DNA of 64,000 nucleotides, from positions 2,677,001-2,741,000 of the forward strand of contig NZ_CP076668.1 of the NCBI RefSeq assembly GCF_018968705.1, read 5' to 3'. Within the stretch, counting starts at the first letter, position 1; the number at the start of each line of letters is the position of its first letter. Made by a program: the position numbers and the translations under genes. Positions 25,328 to 34,518 of this stretch are shown here, in pieces. Source of the DNA: Pseudomonas lijiangensis (GTDB taxonomy: Bacteria; Pseudomonadota; Gammaproteobacteria; Pseudomonadales; Pseudomonadaceae). Below the pieces are notes generated by a model, which was not told the origin of the DNA, made no database searches, and saw only the letters and a list, made by a program, of their open reading frames with translations.

Positions 25328-25953
25328 CCTGGCTGGACTCCCAGTTCATCCCACAGGCGGCGGATATCCTTGTTGGCGATCAGCAGGATCAGCACCATCA
25401 GCATCGCCATGGCCCACAAGCCAAGACCGGGATGCACATCGAGCATCCCCGAGAGCTTGATGATGGCGACCAGGATCCCGAGCATGCATACCTCCAGCAT
25501 GCTCCAGGGACGCAAATGCTCCAGGGCTCGCATGCAAGCCTTGAAGCCAGGCGCAATGACCCCGTTGTGTGCATGCAGCAGCAGCCAGAACAGCAGGGCG
25601 ATCTGCAACAGAGGTGCAAGGATGATCGACAGTCCGGCCACCAGCGCAATGATCGTGATACGCCCCTGGGCCAGAGCTTCCACCGATTCCCAGAGGGTCA
25701 CTTCATTGGTCAGGCCCTTCATGCTGATGCTGATCACCGGAAAGAAGTTGGCGAATATGAACAGCAGGGCTGCAGCGATGGTCAGGGCCAGCAACTGCTC
25801 GATAGTCAGGCGATGGCCTCGGCCCAGCAGCGCCTTGCAGCGCAGGCAATGCGCCGATTCGCCAGCCTTCAGGGGCGTGGCTTCATACAGCGAGTCGCAG
25901 TGCTCGCAGATGATCAGATCCGAGAGAGGTTTCATGGAATGCACAGTGGTCAT
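25324..25953 (-). CDS. pqiA: PqiA family inner-membrane protein, first half-module
   Basis: 209 residues from the ATG giving MTTVHSMKPL; an ATG six codons later (MKPLSD) is equally possible, and the longer open frame upstream lacks support. It has the same architecture as its neighbour: ribbon CEHCDSLYEA...HCLRCKALL then four membrane spans (LLALTIAAALLFIFANFFPV onward). It is the first gene of the four-gene pqi operon. Confidence 0.88.
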   Translation of the reverse strand: MTTVHSMKPLSDLIICEHCDSLYEATPLKAGESAHCLRCKALLGRGHRLTIEQLLALTIAAALLFIFANFFPVISISMKGLTNEVTLWESVEALAQGRITIIALVAGLSIILAPLLQIALLFWLLLHAHNGVIAPGFKACMRALEHLRPWSMLEVCMLGILVAIIKLSGMLDVHPGLGLWAMAMLMVLILLIANKDIRRLWDELGVQPG

Positions 25954-26334
25954 CGACGCCGTTGATGCAGGATTTGCCGGGTTGAAAAAAACGAGGACGG
26001 GAAGATACCTCGTTAATGGCATTACGGCATATTTTTCTGTGTAAACAACTGTTCTGTGTAAGCAGCAAGGTTGAAGCATTGACCACAGCCATGGGTTGTC
26101 GTTCCCATATCATTGCGCCATTAGTTTGTAATTGTTCTGTTACTTGTGGGCTGCCAGAAGAAACATTTCATTACACGATGGCAGGTTGCGCCTCGCCTCA
26201 TGCCCCGCCTGCCCTGTAGCGCTGAACAGGTCGTTCATACCCGCCAAAGCGCCCTGCGTCACCTCGACACAGCGGCTCATGGCCCGATGCAGTAGTGCTA
26301 GACTCGCGCCACTTCAGACAAGGAGCAGACTTAC
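25954..26334. other. Intergenic region between pqiA and a lipoprotein gene
   Basis: These 381 bases separate divergent genes and must hold promoters for both. No clear -35/-10 pair, operator palindrome, repeat or gene could be assigned with confidence. AAGGAG at 26319-26324 is the ribosome binding site of the next gene. Confidence 0.5.
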
Positions 26335-26691
26335 GTGCGCAAGACGGTAATGATAATGGCAGTACTGACGCTGGTGCTGGCCGGATGCGATGCAGGAAAC
26401 TCTCGGCCATCGGCCCGCGACAAGGCCGAGCCGGTGTCTCAGGCTCCGCAAGCAGTCACGCCACAGTGGTTCATCCAGATGAACTCCAAAGAGGCGGTCA
26501 GCGATATCAGTGCCTGGTTGCTTGAGCGCAGTTATGCGCCGGTCGTGGTCACGATCGACGGCAAGCAGCAATTGTTGATTGGTCCGTTCCAGAGCGCGGA
26601 ACAGGCAGAGGAGCAGCGCGTTGGCCTGCTGGCCAAGGTTGCCAAGTCCCATCGCCTGGCTGCGCCTGTGGTCATTCAGCGTAATCAGTAA
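26335..26691 (+). CDS. Small SPOR-domain-like lipoprotein
   Basis: 118 residues from a GTG start with AAGGAG upstream. A lipobox LVLAGC puts the lipid on C18. Residues ~48-115 (WFIQMNSKEAVSDISAWLLERSYAPVV ... LLIGPFQSAEQAEEQRVGLLAKV) match the SPOR pattern of strand-helix-strand with a GPF turn. SPOR proteins bind denuded peptidoglycan, so a role in the envelope is likely, but the partner is unknown. Confidence 0.8.
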   Translation: MRKTVMIMAVLTLVLAGCDAGNSRPSARDKAEPVSQAPQAVTPQWFIQMNSKEAVSDISAWLLERSYAPVVVTIDGKQQLLIGPFQSAEQAEEQRVGLLAKVAKSHRLAAPVVIQRNQ

Positions 26692-26697
26692 TGCGTC

Positions 26698-26735
26698 GTG
26701 CCAGTGCTGCCAGTGTTGACTGGCAGCACTGGCAT
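26698..26735. terminator. Bidirectional hairpin between convergent genes
   Basis: CCAGTGCTGCCAGT (26701-26714) pairs perfectly with 26719-26732 across a 4-nt loop, and the stem can be extended by about two more pairs. It lies 7 bp after the lipoprotein stop and 4 bp from the end of the DUF883 gene. It lacks a strong U-run on either strand, so termination strength is uncertain. Confidence 0.75.
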
Positions 26736-26738
26736 GCA

Positions 26739-27056
26739 TCAACGACGTCCCAGCAACAAGCCCACTACCAGGCCGAATCCGGCAGAAATGGCCACGGTCT
26801 GCCATGGATGCCCGCCGATGTAGGTTTCAGTGGCCTCGACCACAGGCTTGGTACGGTCACGTACGCTGGATACCGAATCCAGTGCCTGCCTGAGCTTCAG
26901 GCTCAATTGCGCGCGCAGGGTTTCCGCTTCTTCGCCAACCAGTGCGGCGCTGTCTTTGAGCAGTTTGTCTGATTCTTCGATCAGAGCCTGCAATTCGCTG
27001 AATGCCTGGTCTTTGATCTGATCGGCAGTATTTTGCGCAGCGGTTTTACGAGCCAT
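26739..27056 (-). CDS. DUF883/ElaB-YqjD family membrane-anchored protein
   Basis: 105 residues. The N-terminal ~75 are charged helix (QIKDQAFSELQALIEESDKLLKDSAALVGEEAETLRAQLSLKL); the end is a short membrane span with the family signature YIGGHPWQTVAISAGFGLVVGLLLGRR. E. coli relatives tether to the inner membrane and bind ribosomes in stationary phase (established for YqjD/ElaB). A clear AAGGAAAA ribosome binding site precedes the ATG. Confidence 0.92.
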   Translation of the reverse strand: MARKTAAQNTADQIKDQAFSELQALIEESDKLLKDSAALVGEEAETLRAQLSLKLRQALDSVSSVRDRTKPVVEATETYIGGHPWQTVAISAGFGLVVGLLLGRR

Positions 27057-27148
27057 GATGTTTTCCTTTCAGTTGATGGCAGTGTTCCTCAATGGAGTCT
27101 TGAGTGTTGCGGAAAGTTGCAATTACACAAGTATCTGGCCATCAACCT

Positions 27149-27302
27149 GATTCAGTGGCCCCCGGGTCAATAAATCACTTTGTGGGAGGCAGCTTGCTGG
27201 CGACTTCAGCGTACGACGCAGAATATCTGCCGGTTTGCAGGCCCTTTTCGCCAGCAAGCTGCCTCCCACAAGTTTTGTTTGTGCCTTAACTGATCGGTAT
27301 TT
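27149..27302. mobile_element. MITE-like element, copy 2 (left end decayed)
   Basis: The interior (TCACTTTGTGGGAGGCAGCT at 27174 and the complementary arm to 27268) and the right end GCCTTAACTGATCGG match the element at 18941. The left terminal repeat is changed beyond easy recognition, and no flanking duplication was found, which suggests an older insertion. It lies in the 349-bp gap before the small gene at 27406. A further short GTAGGAG/CTCCTAC hairpin follows at 27307-27333. Confidence 0.8.
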
Positions 27303-27405
27303 TCCGGTAGGAGATCACACGCCGCCTCCTACAAAGCCAGCGGCAGTTTTTGGCCGACGGGTGTAAGATGCGGTCGTTTTTAGTCGTAGGTAGTAGGTGA
27401 ACGCT

Positions 27406-27660
27406 ATGAGTTTCAATCTGGCCAACCGGTCTCTTCCCGAACGTGCTGCCATCGAGGATGAAAAGTCCCGTTTGTTTGAACTCTGGCAGAGCAATCTGGG
27501 CAAGGCCAAGGGTGATGCGGCTCGTCTGATGGGTGAAAAGGCCAAGCGCAAGGGCAAGTGGTCGGAGTGGGTTCGCTCCGAACTGGACGCTATGAGCCCG
27601 CCGGAGTACGCCAACATGGTTCGCAGCGAAGTGAATCGCCTCATGGCTGCTGCCAGGTAA
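27406..27660 (+). CDS. Small conserved hypothetical protein
   Basis: 84 residues from the ATG after TAGGTG; a GTG three codons earlier is possible. The protein is hydrophilic and highly charged (EDEKSRLFELWQSNLGKAKGDAARLMGEKAKRKGKWSEWVRSELDAM) with no membrane span or known catalytic motif. I do not recognise a named family. Codon use is like that of neighbouring genes, and it ends just before the convergent LysR gene. Confidence 0.75.
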   Translation: MSFNLANRSLPERAAIEDEKSRLFELWQSNLGKAKGDAARLMGEKAKRKGKWSEWVRSELDAMSPPEYANMVRSEVNRLMAAAR

Positions 27661-27662
27661 AT

Positions 27663-28568
27663 TCAGAACAGCCCGATAATGGCTTCACGAACGGCATCCA
27701 CTGCCGGATCGGGCTGTGAGCCGGTGCGCCAGCCCAGTTCTATCGGATAACGCGGCATGGCCAGCGGGCAGGGCAACAAGGCAAGATCGGTGAGTTGCGC
27801 AATCGCCTGCGCCGCGTGAGTGGGGATCGTGGCCAGCGCCTGTGTGCCCTTGAGCAGATAGGGCAATGCCGCAAAATGGGTGGTCGATGCACATACGCGG
27901 CGGCTCAGGCCCAGGCTGGCCAGCCCTTCATCAACCATACCGATCAGCCCTCCCGATGAAATCAGGATATGTTCACGCTCAATGAACGCCTGAATGTTCA
28001 GTTGCGTCTGGCCGGGCTCAAGGCTGGCCGGGTCCACCAGGCATGAATAGTCGCCTTCTCCCAATACCCTGCGGGTCAGCAAACGATTGGCGAAGCCTCC
28101 CGAGGCAATCGCCAGATCGATGGTGCGGTCCAGCAAGGCTGTCGCAACGATCTGGCTGTGGGTCTGGCGGAACATCAACCGCAACCTGGGTGCTGTCACG
28201 CTGACCGCGCTCATCAGGCGTTTGCCCAGTGCCATTTCAAAGTCATCCGACAGGCCGATGACCACCGACCGTCCTTCGTAATTTTCCGATGCCGTTGCAA
28301 CCATCGCCAAGCTCTGTCGGCATTTGTTGAGCGCTTCGGTGACCACAGGCTTTAGCTGGTCGGCCCGCAAGGTCGGTGCCAGACCTCGTCCTGTACGTAC
28401 GAACAACTGATCACCATACAGCGCTCGCAGACGCCGCAATGCCGCACTGATGGCCGACTGAGTCACGCCCAGGCGCAACGCTGCCCGGCTGGCGCTGCAC
28501 TCATCGTGTAACGCTTCAAAGACTTTGAGCAGATTGAGATCGATGGTACTGATATTCATGGTGTTCAT
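27663..28568 (-). CDS. LysR family transcriptional regulator, divergent from nitrilase
   Basis: 301 residues from MNTMNIS; a start three codons later (MNISTIDLNLLKVFEAL) is equally good. The N-terminal winged helix is plain (CSASRAALRLGVTQSAISAALRRLRALYGDQLFVRTGRGLAPT), followed by a periplasmic-binding-protein-like effector domain. It is divergent from the nitrilase gene with about 80 bp between, so it probably controls that gene in response to a nitrile or its product. Confidence 0.92.
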   Translation of the reverse strand: MNTMNISTIDLNLLKVFEALHDECSASRAALRLGVTQSAISAALRRLRALYGDQLFVRTGRGLAPTLRADQLKPVVTEALNKCRQSLAMVATASENYEGRSVVIGLSDDFEMALGKRLMSAVSVTAPRLRLMFRQTHSQIVATALLDRTIDLAIASGGFANRLLTRRVLGEGDYSCLVDPASLEPGQTQLNIQAFIEREHILISSGGLIGMVDEGLASLGLSRRVCASTTHFAALPYLLKGTQALATIPTHAAQAIAQLTDLALLPCPLAMPRYPIELGWRTGSQPDPAVDAVREAIIGLF

Positions 28569-28651
28569 ATCATTAAGCATTGAGATGGGCTTTATCAATG
28601 TTGGGCGGCCAGTCGAGAATTGGCAACACTCATCGCCAACGGAGCCCCGTC

Positions 28652-29578
28652 ATGTCCAGATCCATCGTCGCAGCACTGCAAATCGGCGCCTTGCCGGGCG
28701 GCAAGGCAGACACCCTTGAGCTGATCCTCTCCTACGAACAGGCCATCATCGAGTCCGGCGCCCGTGTGGTGGTCATGCCCGAGGCGCTGTTGGGGGGATA
28801 TCCCAAGGGTGAAACCTTTGGTACCCAACTGGGTTACCGCCTGCCTCAGGGGCGTGAGGCCTTTGCCCGTTATTTCGAGAACGCCATCGATGTGCCGGGC
28901 GATGAAACCCGGGTGCTGGAGCAACTGTCGGCCCGCACGGGTGCGAGTCTGGTGTTAGGCGTGATCGAGCGCTCCGGCAGCAGCCTGTATTGCACGGTGC
29001 TGCTGTTCGAGCCAGAAGGCGGGCTGGTCGCGACGCATCGCAAATTGATGCCGACCGGTACTGAGCGGTTGATCTGGGGCAAGGGCGATGGCTCGACCCT
29101 GTCAGTGGTCCCGAGCCGGGCCGGTCGCCTGGGGGCGGCAGTCTGCTGGGAAAATCACATGCCGCTGCTGCGCACAGCGATGTATGCCAAGGGTGTAGAG
29201 ATCTGGTGTGCACCGACAGTGGACGAACGCGAAATATGGCAATGTTCGATGCGCCATATTGCCCATGAGGGCCGTATGTTCGTGATCAGTGCCTGTCAGG
29301 TACAGCCATCGCCGCAAGCACTGGGCGTCGATGTCGCCAACTGGCCCGCCGAGCGTCCGCTGATCAACGGTGGCAGCGTGATTGTCGGGCCGATGGGCGA
29401 TGTGCTGGCCGGTCCGCTGATTGGTGAAACCGGGCTGCTGGTGGCTGAAATCGATGTCGATGAGCTGGTCAAGGCTCGTTACGACTTCGATGTAGTGGGG
29501 CATTACTCACGGCCGGATATCTTCGAGCTGGTGGTGGATGAGCGTTCAAAGCCCGGCGTGCGCTTCATCACGGACTGA
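28652..29578 (+). CDS. Nitrilase (carbon-nitrogen hydrolase)
   Basis: 308 residues from the ATG giving [12 protein letters not shown]. The catalytic triad is visible: E44 in [15 protein letters not shown]131 in HRKLMPTG and C165 in [12 protein letters not shown]. The CWE motif after the cysteine and the MPEA.LGGYPKG segment are typical of true nitrilases, which hydrolyse nitriles to the acid and ammonia. Plant-associated pseudomonads use such enzymes on aryl-acetonitriles, but the substrate here is not determined. It is paired with a divergent LysR regulator. Confidence 0.92.
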   Translation: MSRSIVAALQIGALPGGKADTLELILSYEQAIIESGARVVVMPEALLGGYPKGETFGTQLGYRLPQGREAFARYFENAIDVPGDETRVLEQLSARTGASLVLGVIERSGSSLYCTVLLFEPEGGLVATHRKLMPTGTERLIWGKGDGSTLSVVPSRAGRLGAAVCWENHMPLLRTAMYAKGVEIWCAPTVDEREIWQCSMRHIAHEGRMFVISACQVQPSPQALGVDVANWPAERPLINGGSVIVGPMGDVLAGPLIGETGLLVAEIDVDELVKARYDFDVVGHYSRPDIFELVVDERSKPGVRFITD

Positions 29579-29581
29579 GTG

Positions 29582-30061
29582 CTACCAGTCGCCAGTGATG
29601 GGTTGCGGCAGGCTCAGGGTGCCGCTGTCCCTGAAGCGCACGGTGCCGAATACGCCACCTGCCAGCTTGCCGCGCAGGGTGTAGGGCAGGTTGTCCAGGC
29701 GTTGGGTCTGAGTCAGCCCTACAGCCTGACGCAGCGCCGAAAAGGCCGAAATGCTCACCGGCACCACCAGCACGGTTTCGGAGAAGCGCCCGATGCTGCC
29801 CTGCTGGTCACTGACGCCTGAGGCCAGCAGTTTGCCATTGACCTCCAGGTCCAGCGCCACGCCGTTGTAGTCAATGGCCGTTTCATTGGGGTTTTGCAGG
29901 CGCAGCTTGACCGCCATGCGCATTTCCAGCCCCTGACCGGGCAAGGGCTCGATCCCCACCACATTGATATTGACCGGGTCGCGACTGGCAAACAGGGCGC
30001 AGCCACTCAAGGTCAGAATCAACAGGCTGACAAGCAGGCTGCGCAGCGTACGTGATGGCAT
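29582..30061 (-). CDS. LEA type 2 family lipoprotein
   Basis: 159 residues from the ATG giving MPSRTLRSLL; the longer open frame upstream runs into the thiolase control region. A lipobox LTLSGC acylates C21. The body matches the water-stress/hypersensitive (LEA_2) domain: VNINVVGIEPLPGQGLEMRMAVKLRLQNPNETAIDYNGVALDLEVNGKLLASG. Its function in bacteria is unknown. It ends 3 bp from the convergent nitrilase gene. Confidence 0.85.
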   Translation of the reverse strand: MPSRTLRSLLVSLLILTLSGCALFASRDPVNINVVGIEPLPGQGLEMRMAVKLRLQNPNETAIDYNGVALDLEVNGKLLASGVSDQQGSIGRFSETVLVVPVSISAFSALRQAVGLTQTQRLDNLPYTLRGKLAGGVFGTVRFRDSGTLSLPQPITGDW

Positions 30062-30212
30062 CCGTGGGCCTCCCCAAAAAAGGCAGTGCTGGCGATATTG
30101 GCTCAGACCGCAGGCTCCGCCAGAGATTCGTCTGCTGCGACCTTTGCCTCGTACTCTACAAAGATCGATGATTTCTGCTATTCCAATAACAACAGCATTC
30201 TGGAAATCTGCC

Positions 30213-31418
30213 ATGTCCATCGAGAACAAGACACCGCCTCACGACCCTGTGGTCATCGTCAGTGCCGCCCGAACGCCCATGGGCGGCTTTCAAGGGGATC
30301 TGAAAAGCCTCACCGCGCCGCAACTGGGTTCGGCAGCCATTCGTGCTGCTGTCGAGCGGGCGGGTATCGATCCGCAGGACGTCGAAGAAGTCCTGTTCGG
30401 TTGCGTGTTGCCAGCCGGACTCGGCCAGGCGCCAGCGCGTCAGGCGGCGTTGGGGGCGGGGTTGAGCGCCTCGGCCCTGTGCACCACCGTCAACAAGATG
30501 TGCGGTTCCGGGATGCAGACCGCGATTCTGGCCCATGACCTGCTGCTGGCCGGCAGTGTCAGCGTGGTGGTCGCGGGCGGCATGGAAAGCATGTCCAATG
30601 CGCCTTACCTGCTGGATCGCGCCCGCAGTGGCTACCGGATGGGCCATGGGCGGGTGCTGGACCACATGTTTTTCGACGGCCTCGAAGACGCCTACGAGCC
30701 AGGCCGGTTGATGGGCACGTATGCCGAGGACTGCGCCCAGATGAACGGCTTCAGTCGCGAGGCGCAGGATGCCTTTGCCATGGTTTCCCTGACGCGCGCC
30801 CAGGAAGCCATCGCCGAGGGTCATTTCGATGCCGAGATCGTTCCGTTGCAGGTCACGGTGGGCAAGGAACAGCGATTGATCAGTCACGACGAACAGCCGC
30901 CCAAGGCGCGACTGGAGAAGATTCCGCTTCTGAAACCAGCTTTCCGTGAGGAAGGCACTGTCACTGCCGCCAACTCCAGCTCCATCTCCGACGGGGCGGC
31001 GGCCCTGCTGCTGATGCGTCAATCCGAAGCGCAACGCCGTGGCCTGACTCCGCTGGCGAAGATTCATGCTCATGCCGCTTTTGCCGACGTTCCCGGCCTG
31101 TTCCCTACGGCGCCGATAGGGGCGATTACCCGCTTGCTGGGCAAGACCGGTTGGTCGGTGGATGATGTTGACCTGTTTGAAATCAATGAAGCCTTTGCCG
31201 TGGTGCCACTGGCGGCCATGAGCCGTCTCGAACTGCACCACGAGAAGGTCAATATCAGTGGCGGCGCCTGCGCGCTGGGGCATCCGGTGGGTGCGTCGGG
31301 GGCGCGGATCATCGTTACCTTGCTGGCGGCATTGCGCCGTAAACAGCTCAAGCGCGGTATCGCTGCAATCTGCATTGGTGGCGGTGAAGCGACTGCCATG
31401 GCTGTTGAGTTGATGTAG
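30213..31418 (+). CDS. Acetyl-CoA C-acyltransferase (thiolase)
   Basis: 401 residues from the ATG giving MSIENKTPPHDPVVIVSAARTPMGGF. The acyl-accepting cysteine C97 is in NKMCGSGMQT, with H357 in GGACALGHPVGASGA and C387 in CIGGGEATA completing the active site. Biosynthetic/degradative acetyl-CoA acetyltransferases have this form. With the enoyl-CoA hydratase downstream it could serve fatty-acid or branched-chain acid breakdown. The stop codon lies inside a REP hairpin. Confidence 0.93.
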   Translation: MSIENKTPPHDPVVIVSAARTPMGGFQGDLKSLTAPQLGSAAIRAAVERAGIDPQDVEEVLFGCVLPAGLGQAPARQAALGAGLSASALCTTVNKMCGSGMQTAILAHDLLLAGSVSVVVAGGMESMSNAPYLLDRARSGYRMGHGRVLDHMFFDGLEDAYEPGRLMGTYAEDCAQMNGFSREAQDAFAMVSLTRAQEAIAEGHFDAEIVPLQVTVGKEQRLISHDEQPPKARLEKIPLLKPAFREEGTVTAANSSSISDGAAALLLMRQSEAQRRGLTPLAKIHAHAAFADVPGLFPTAPIGAITRLLGKTGWSVDDVDLFEINEAFAVVPLAAMSRLELHHEKVNISGGACALGHPVGASGARIIVTLLAALRRKQLKRGIAAICIGGGEATAMAVELM

Positions 31419-31467
31419 GGGCGAATCGGGCGGCGTTCCGCTTATTCGCGAATGAATTCGCTCCTAC
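31415..31467. repeat. REP hairpin overlapping the thiolase stop codon
   Basis: GTAGGGGCGAATCGGGCGGC on the left and GCGAATGAATTCGCTCCTAC on the right flank a short centre; the thiolase TAG (31416-31418) is part of the left arm. It is the same family as 17266-17350. It may limit read-through into the hydratase gene 31 bp later. Confidence 0.85.
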
Positions 31468-31497
31468 GGGGCTATTGTTAATATTGGATTTATATCA

Positions 31498-32271
31498 ATG
31501 GGTTACGAGACAGTATTAAGAGAGATTATAGGTAAGGTTGGCCTGATTACCTTGAACCGTCCCCAGGCGCTCAACGCCCTGAATGCCCAACTGATCGATG
31601 AACTGAATCAGGTTCTGGACGAGTTCGAGCGCAATCAGGACATCGGTTGTATCGTGCTCACCGGCTCCAGCAAGGCATTTGCTGCCGGGGCCGATATCAA
31701 GGAAATGGCCGAGCTGACCTATCCGCAGATCTACCTTGATGATCTTTTCGCCCAAAGCGACCGGATTGCGGCGCGGCGCAAGCCCATCATCGCCGCCGTG
31801 GCGGGTTTTGCCCTGGGCGGCGGGTGCGAACTGGCCTTGATGTGCGATTTCATTCTGGCAGCAGAAAACGCCCGATTCGGTCAGCCCGAGATCAATCTGG
31901 GCGTGTTGCCCGGCATGGGCGGCACCCAGCGTCTGACGCGAGCGGTGGGCAAGGCCAAGGCCATGGAAATGTGCCTGACCGGCCGCTTGATGGATGCCCG
32001 GGAGGCAGAGAGTGCCGGCCTCGTCGCACGCATTCTGCCTACCGAGCAATTGCTCGACGAGGCATTGGCGGTGGCTGCCGTGATTGCCGAAAAATCCCTG
32101 CCGGTTGCGATGATGGTCAAGGAAAGCGTCAACCGTGCGTTTGAAGTCAACCTGGCTGAAGGCGTGCGCTTCGAGCGGCGAGTGTTCCATGCCGTCTTTG
32201 CCAGCGAGGACCAGAAAGAAGGCATGCAGGCTTTCATCGAGAAACGAGCGGCCAGTTTCAAAGGCCGCTGA
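31498..32271 (+). CDS. Enoyl-CoA hydratase
   Basis: 257 residues, the normal crotonase length. The oxyanion-hole segment [15 protein letters not shown] and the catalytic region [38 protein letters not shown], with both catalytic glutamates, are intact. It hydrates trans-2-enoyl-CoA in beta-oxidation. It probably works with the thiolase before it. The last 14 bp overlap the convergent vgrG gene. Confidence 0.94.
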   Translation: MGYETVLREIIGKVGLITLNRPQALNALNAQLIDELNQVLDEFERNQDIGCIVLTGSSKAFAAGADIKEMAELTYPQIYLDDLFAQSDRIAARRKPIIAAVAGFALGGGCELALMCDFILAAENARFGQPEINLGVLPGMGGTQRLTRAVGKAKAMEMCLTGRLMDAREAESAGLVARILPTEQLLDEALAVAAVIAEKSLPVAMMVKESVNRAFEVNLAEGVRFERRVFHAVFASEDQKEGMQAFIEKRAASFKGR

Positions 32272-34204
32272 GCATGAACACCTGTCGCTGTTGCTCGCTC
32301 CAGTTCTGCTGAATGTAGTCCTGCAGCCTGATGCACTGGCCGGGGTGGACCAGACACAGGCTGCCGGGCGACGTGTTGTAGTGCGCCGCCAGTTGCTGCA
32401 ATTGCTCCTGGCTCAGGCCCAGATAGCCCGATTCATCGGTTTTGCCCTCGAACAGGAAGTCTTCCGGCTCGATATGCGCCAGATGTTCCAGCCCCGGTTT
32501 GGGCATGCGCACGATGTACCAGGTGCGTTGGGCCAGTGGCTTGCCTTGCAGCCCCGGCTTTTGTGTCAGACGCAGATCGGTGAGGGTCACTTCGGTGGCG
32601 TCCTGTTGTTCGGGAGGCGAAGCTTTCATGGTTCGTGGCCCGATGATGGAGATGCCTTGGGCTGCGATCTGCAAGGCGCCCTGTGCACCATGCAGGATCA
32701 GGTCTTCGCGGGTATCGATGTGCAAGCATTGTCCGCTGCCCAGACGAATGCTCTCGGCCTCCGGGTCCAGTGGCGTGCCGTCGAGTTGGATGCGTGGCTG
32801 GGGATTGACCTCGTTGCCCGGTAGCAGGCCACAGATCACCGGTCGGTCCGGATCGTTGTTCAGATGACGGATCAATACCCTGGCCCCGACCTGCACCTCA
32901 TCAAGACCCGATTCGCCTGTTCGGGCAATCCGCGCCATGGGCCAGCGGCGGATATCGGAGGCGGGCTGGGCCAGGGTCTGCCAGTCAAAACGGACGGGCA
33001 GGCGACCTTGCTCATCGATTTCGCCATCGTCCATCAAGGTTGCCGTCTGATACCCGCTGACCACAGGCCTGTGGCGCTTCAATGACGGGCGAAAGGGCAT
33101 GGCCCAGGGAATGACGCGAAACGTATTGCGATAGCCGTCATCCAGCTTGTCTGTGCCTGACGACGCCGAGAGGTTGACGATGGCGGTAATGTCGTGAGGG
33201 TCGAAGCCTTCCATGAGATGGCGCTGTATGCCGGTGTGCTGCACCTGGGTCAGCAGCCAGTGATCATTGAGCGTCGGTTCGGGATGGTCGAGTACCTGCA
33301 TGACCTGTCCGCTGTGCAGGGCCGGTTGATGACTGCTGCCGCTGATGTGTCGTCGCTCGCAACGCAGGCGTTCCAGTCTTCGGGCACTGCGCTGTCGCTG
33401 AAAGGCTTCGTCCTGGTTCCTCGGGCGTGAGGCGATGGATTCTTCGAAAGGCTGGTTGATTCCGGGATTATCTCCCGTGTCCATGGAGGACAGCGCAGCC
33501 AGCGGAGCAGCACCATGCCGGTGGACGGTGTGGCTGCTGTAGCCGGGGGATATCGACAGGCATTCGACCAGATGGGTAATGGCGGGTTGTTCGCAGGCCT
33601 GATCATCATCTGCCCTGAAACGCATGGGCTGCGGCAGTTCCGGGAAACGGGCCGGGTCATCGGAAAATACCAACTGGTGGCCGGTACTGCTGTGCTCGAA
33701 GCGAAAATGAATGCCTTCTTCTTCGCACAGACGTTGCAGCAGGTGCAGGTCGCTTTCATCGTATTGCACGCATAAAGTGCGGGCCGGATACAGGCCTATG
33801 GTTTCGAAACGGTAGCCATTTTCTTCGATGCCATGCTCTTCAAGCAGCCGGGCAATCAACTGGAGAGCGCTGAGGTCATGATAGGCTCGTCGCTGCTGGC
33901 GTTGAGCAAGCACTTGCAGGCGCGGCATCAGGCTGACCCGGTAATGGCTCAGGCAAGTGCCAGCATATTGCTGGCTGGCGTGAAGGATCTGACCATGTAC
34001 GCCGACATGTTCCGGCCCGAAATTCAGAAAGGCGTCACGCTTCAGGAGGCTGGCGAAATCCAGGTGGGGGTCGCTGCAGATCAGGTCAATGTCGAAACGA
34101 TACACTTCGTTCAAGGCGTCCAGGCCAGTAAAGCTGATGACATGCAGATCCATCTGGCAGTCGGCAATCGCCAGAAATATTGGCATTTGCGGGTCTTCGC
34201 ACAT
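32258..34204 (-). CDS. Type VI secretion tip protein VgrG (orphan) with C-terminal extension
   Basis: 648 residues. Residues ~5-370 are the gp27-like base ([34 protein letters not shown] loop as [17 protein letters not shown]) and ~375-470 the gp5-like OB fold ([12 protein letters not shown]...[23 protein letters not shown]). After a short, weakly repetitive needle, residues ~540-648 form an extension ([19 protein letters not shown] ... [14 protein letters not shown]) that resembles transthyretin-like cargo adaptors. No other type VI gene, effector or immunity gene is adjacent. Starts at 34204 or 34186 are possible. It is expected at the spike tip of a system encoded elsewhere. Confidence 0.88.
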   Translation of the reverse strand: MCEDPQMPIFLAIADCQMDLHVISFTGLDALNEVYRFDIDLICSDPHLDFASLLKRDAFLNFGPEHVGVHGQILHASQQYAGTCLSHYRVSLMPRLQVLAQRQQRRAYHDLSALQLIARLLEEHGIEENGYRFETIGLYPARTLCVQYDESDLHLLQRLCEEEGIHFRFEHSSTGHQLVFSDDPARFPELPQPMRFRADDDQACEQPAITHLVECLSISPGYSSHTVHRHGAAPLAALSSMDTGDNPGINQPFEESIASRPRNQDEAFQRQRSARRLERLRCERRHISGSSHQPALHSGQVMQVLDHPEPTLNDHWLLTQVQHTGIQRHLMEGFDPHDITAIVNLSASSGTDKLDDGYRNTFRVIPWAMPFRPSLKRHRPVVSGYQTATLMDDGEIDEQGRLPVRFDWQTLAQPASDIRRWPMARIARTGESGLDEVQVGARVLIRHLNNDPDRPVICGLLPGNEVNPQPRIQLDGTPLDPEAESIRLGSGQCLHIDTREDLILHGAQGALQIAAQGISIIGPRTMKASPPEQQDATEVTLTDLRLTQKPGLQGKPLAQRTWYIVRMPKPGLEHLAHIEPEDFLFEGKTDESGYLGLSQEQLQQLAAHYNTSPGSLCLVHPGQCIRLQDYIQQNWSEQQRQVFMLSGL

Positions 34205-34518
34205 TCGCGGGCTCTCTCACCATGAAGTTCAGGCTCGAAGGGTACGAAATGCAAAGCCTCAAGGGCATCGTTGCAGGTTTTTTCAGAAAAGGACTACAAG
34301 GCAAGGCGTGATCCTGGTAATTGCGAGGAAGCAATTCAGGGGCAGGCACAACGGTTGTTCGATCTCAGGGGTTTCATCTGGCGCCATCGCGTATAAAATG
34401 CGCCCGGCGTCTCAGGCGCGTCATTATCGGTAACCATTTTTTCAGCGTTTTGCCATTCCTGCGGCCTGCTTGCCTGGCAAGCCAGGCGGCAAGACGCAAT
34501 CGGATCAAGAGAGCACAC
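34205..34518. other. Intergenic region between vgrG and yebC
   Basis: The 314 bases separate divergent genes. TATAAAAT at 34392-34399 is a likely -10 element for the plus-strand gene, but no firm -35 was found. A 29-codon frame at 34222 is not supported. No repeat or operator is evident. Confidence 0.4.

Noticed and set aside
34222..34311. 29-codon frame between vgrG and yebC
   Set aside because: Too short, without ribosome binding site or recognisable features.
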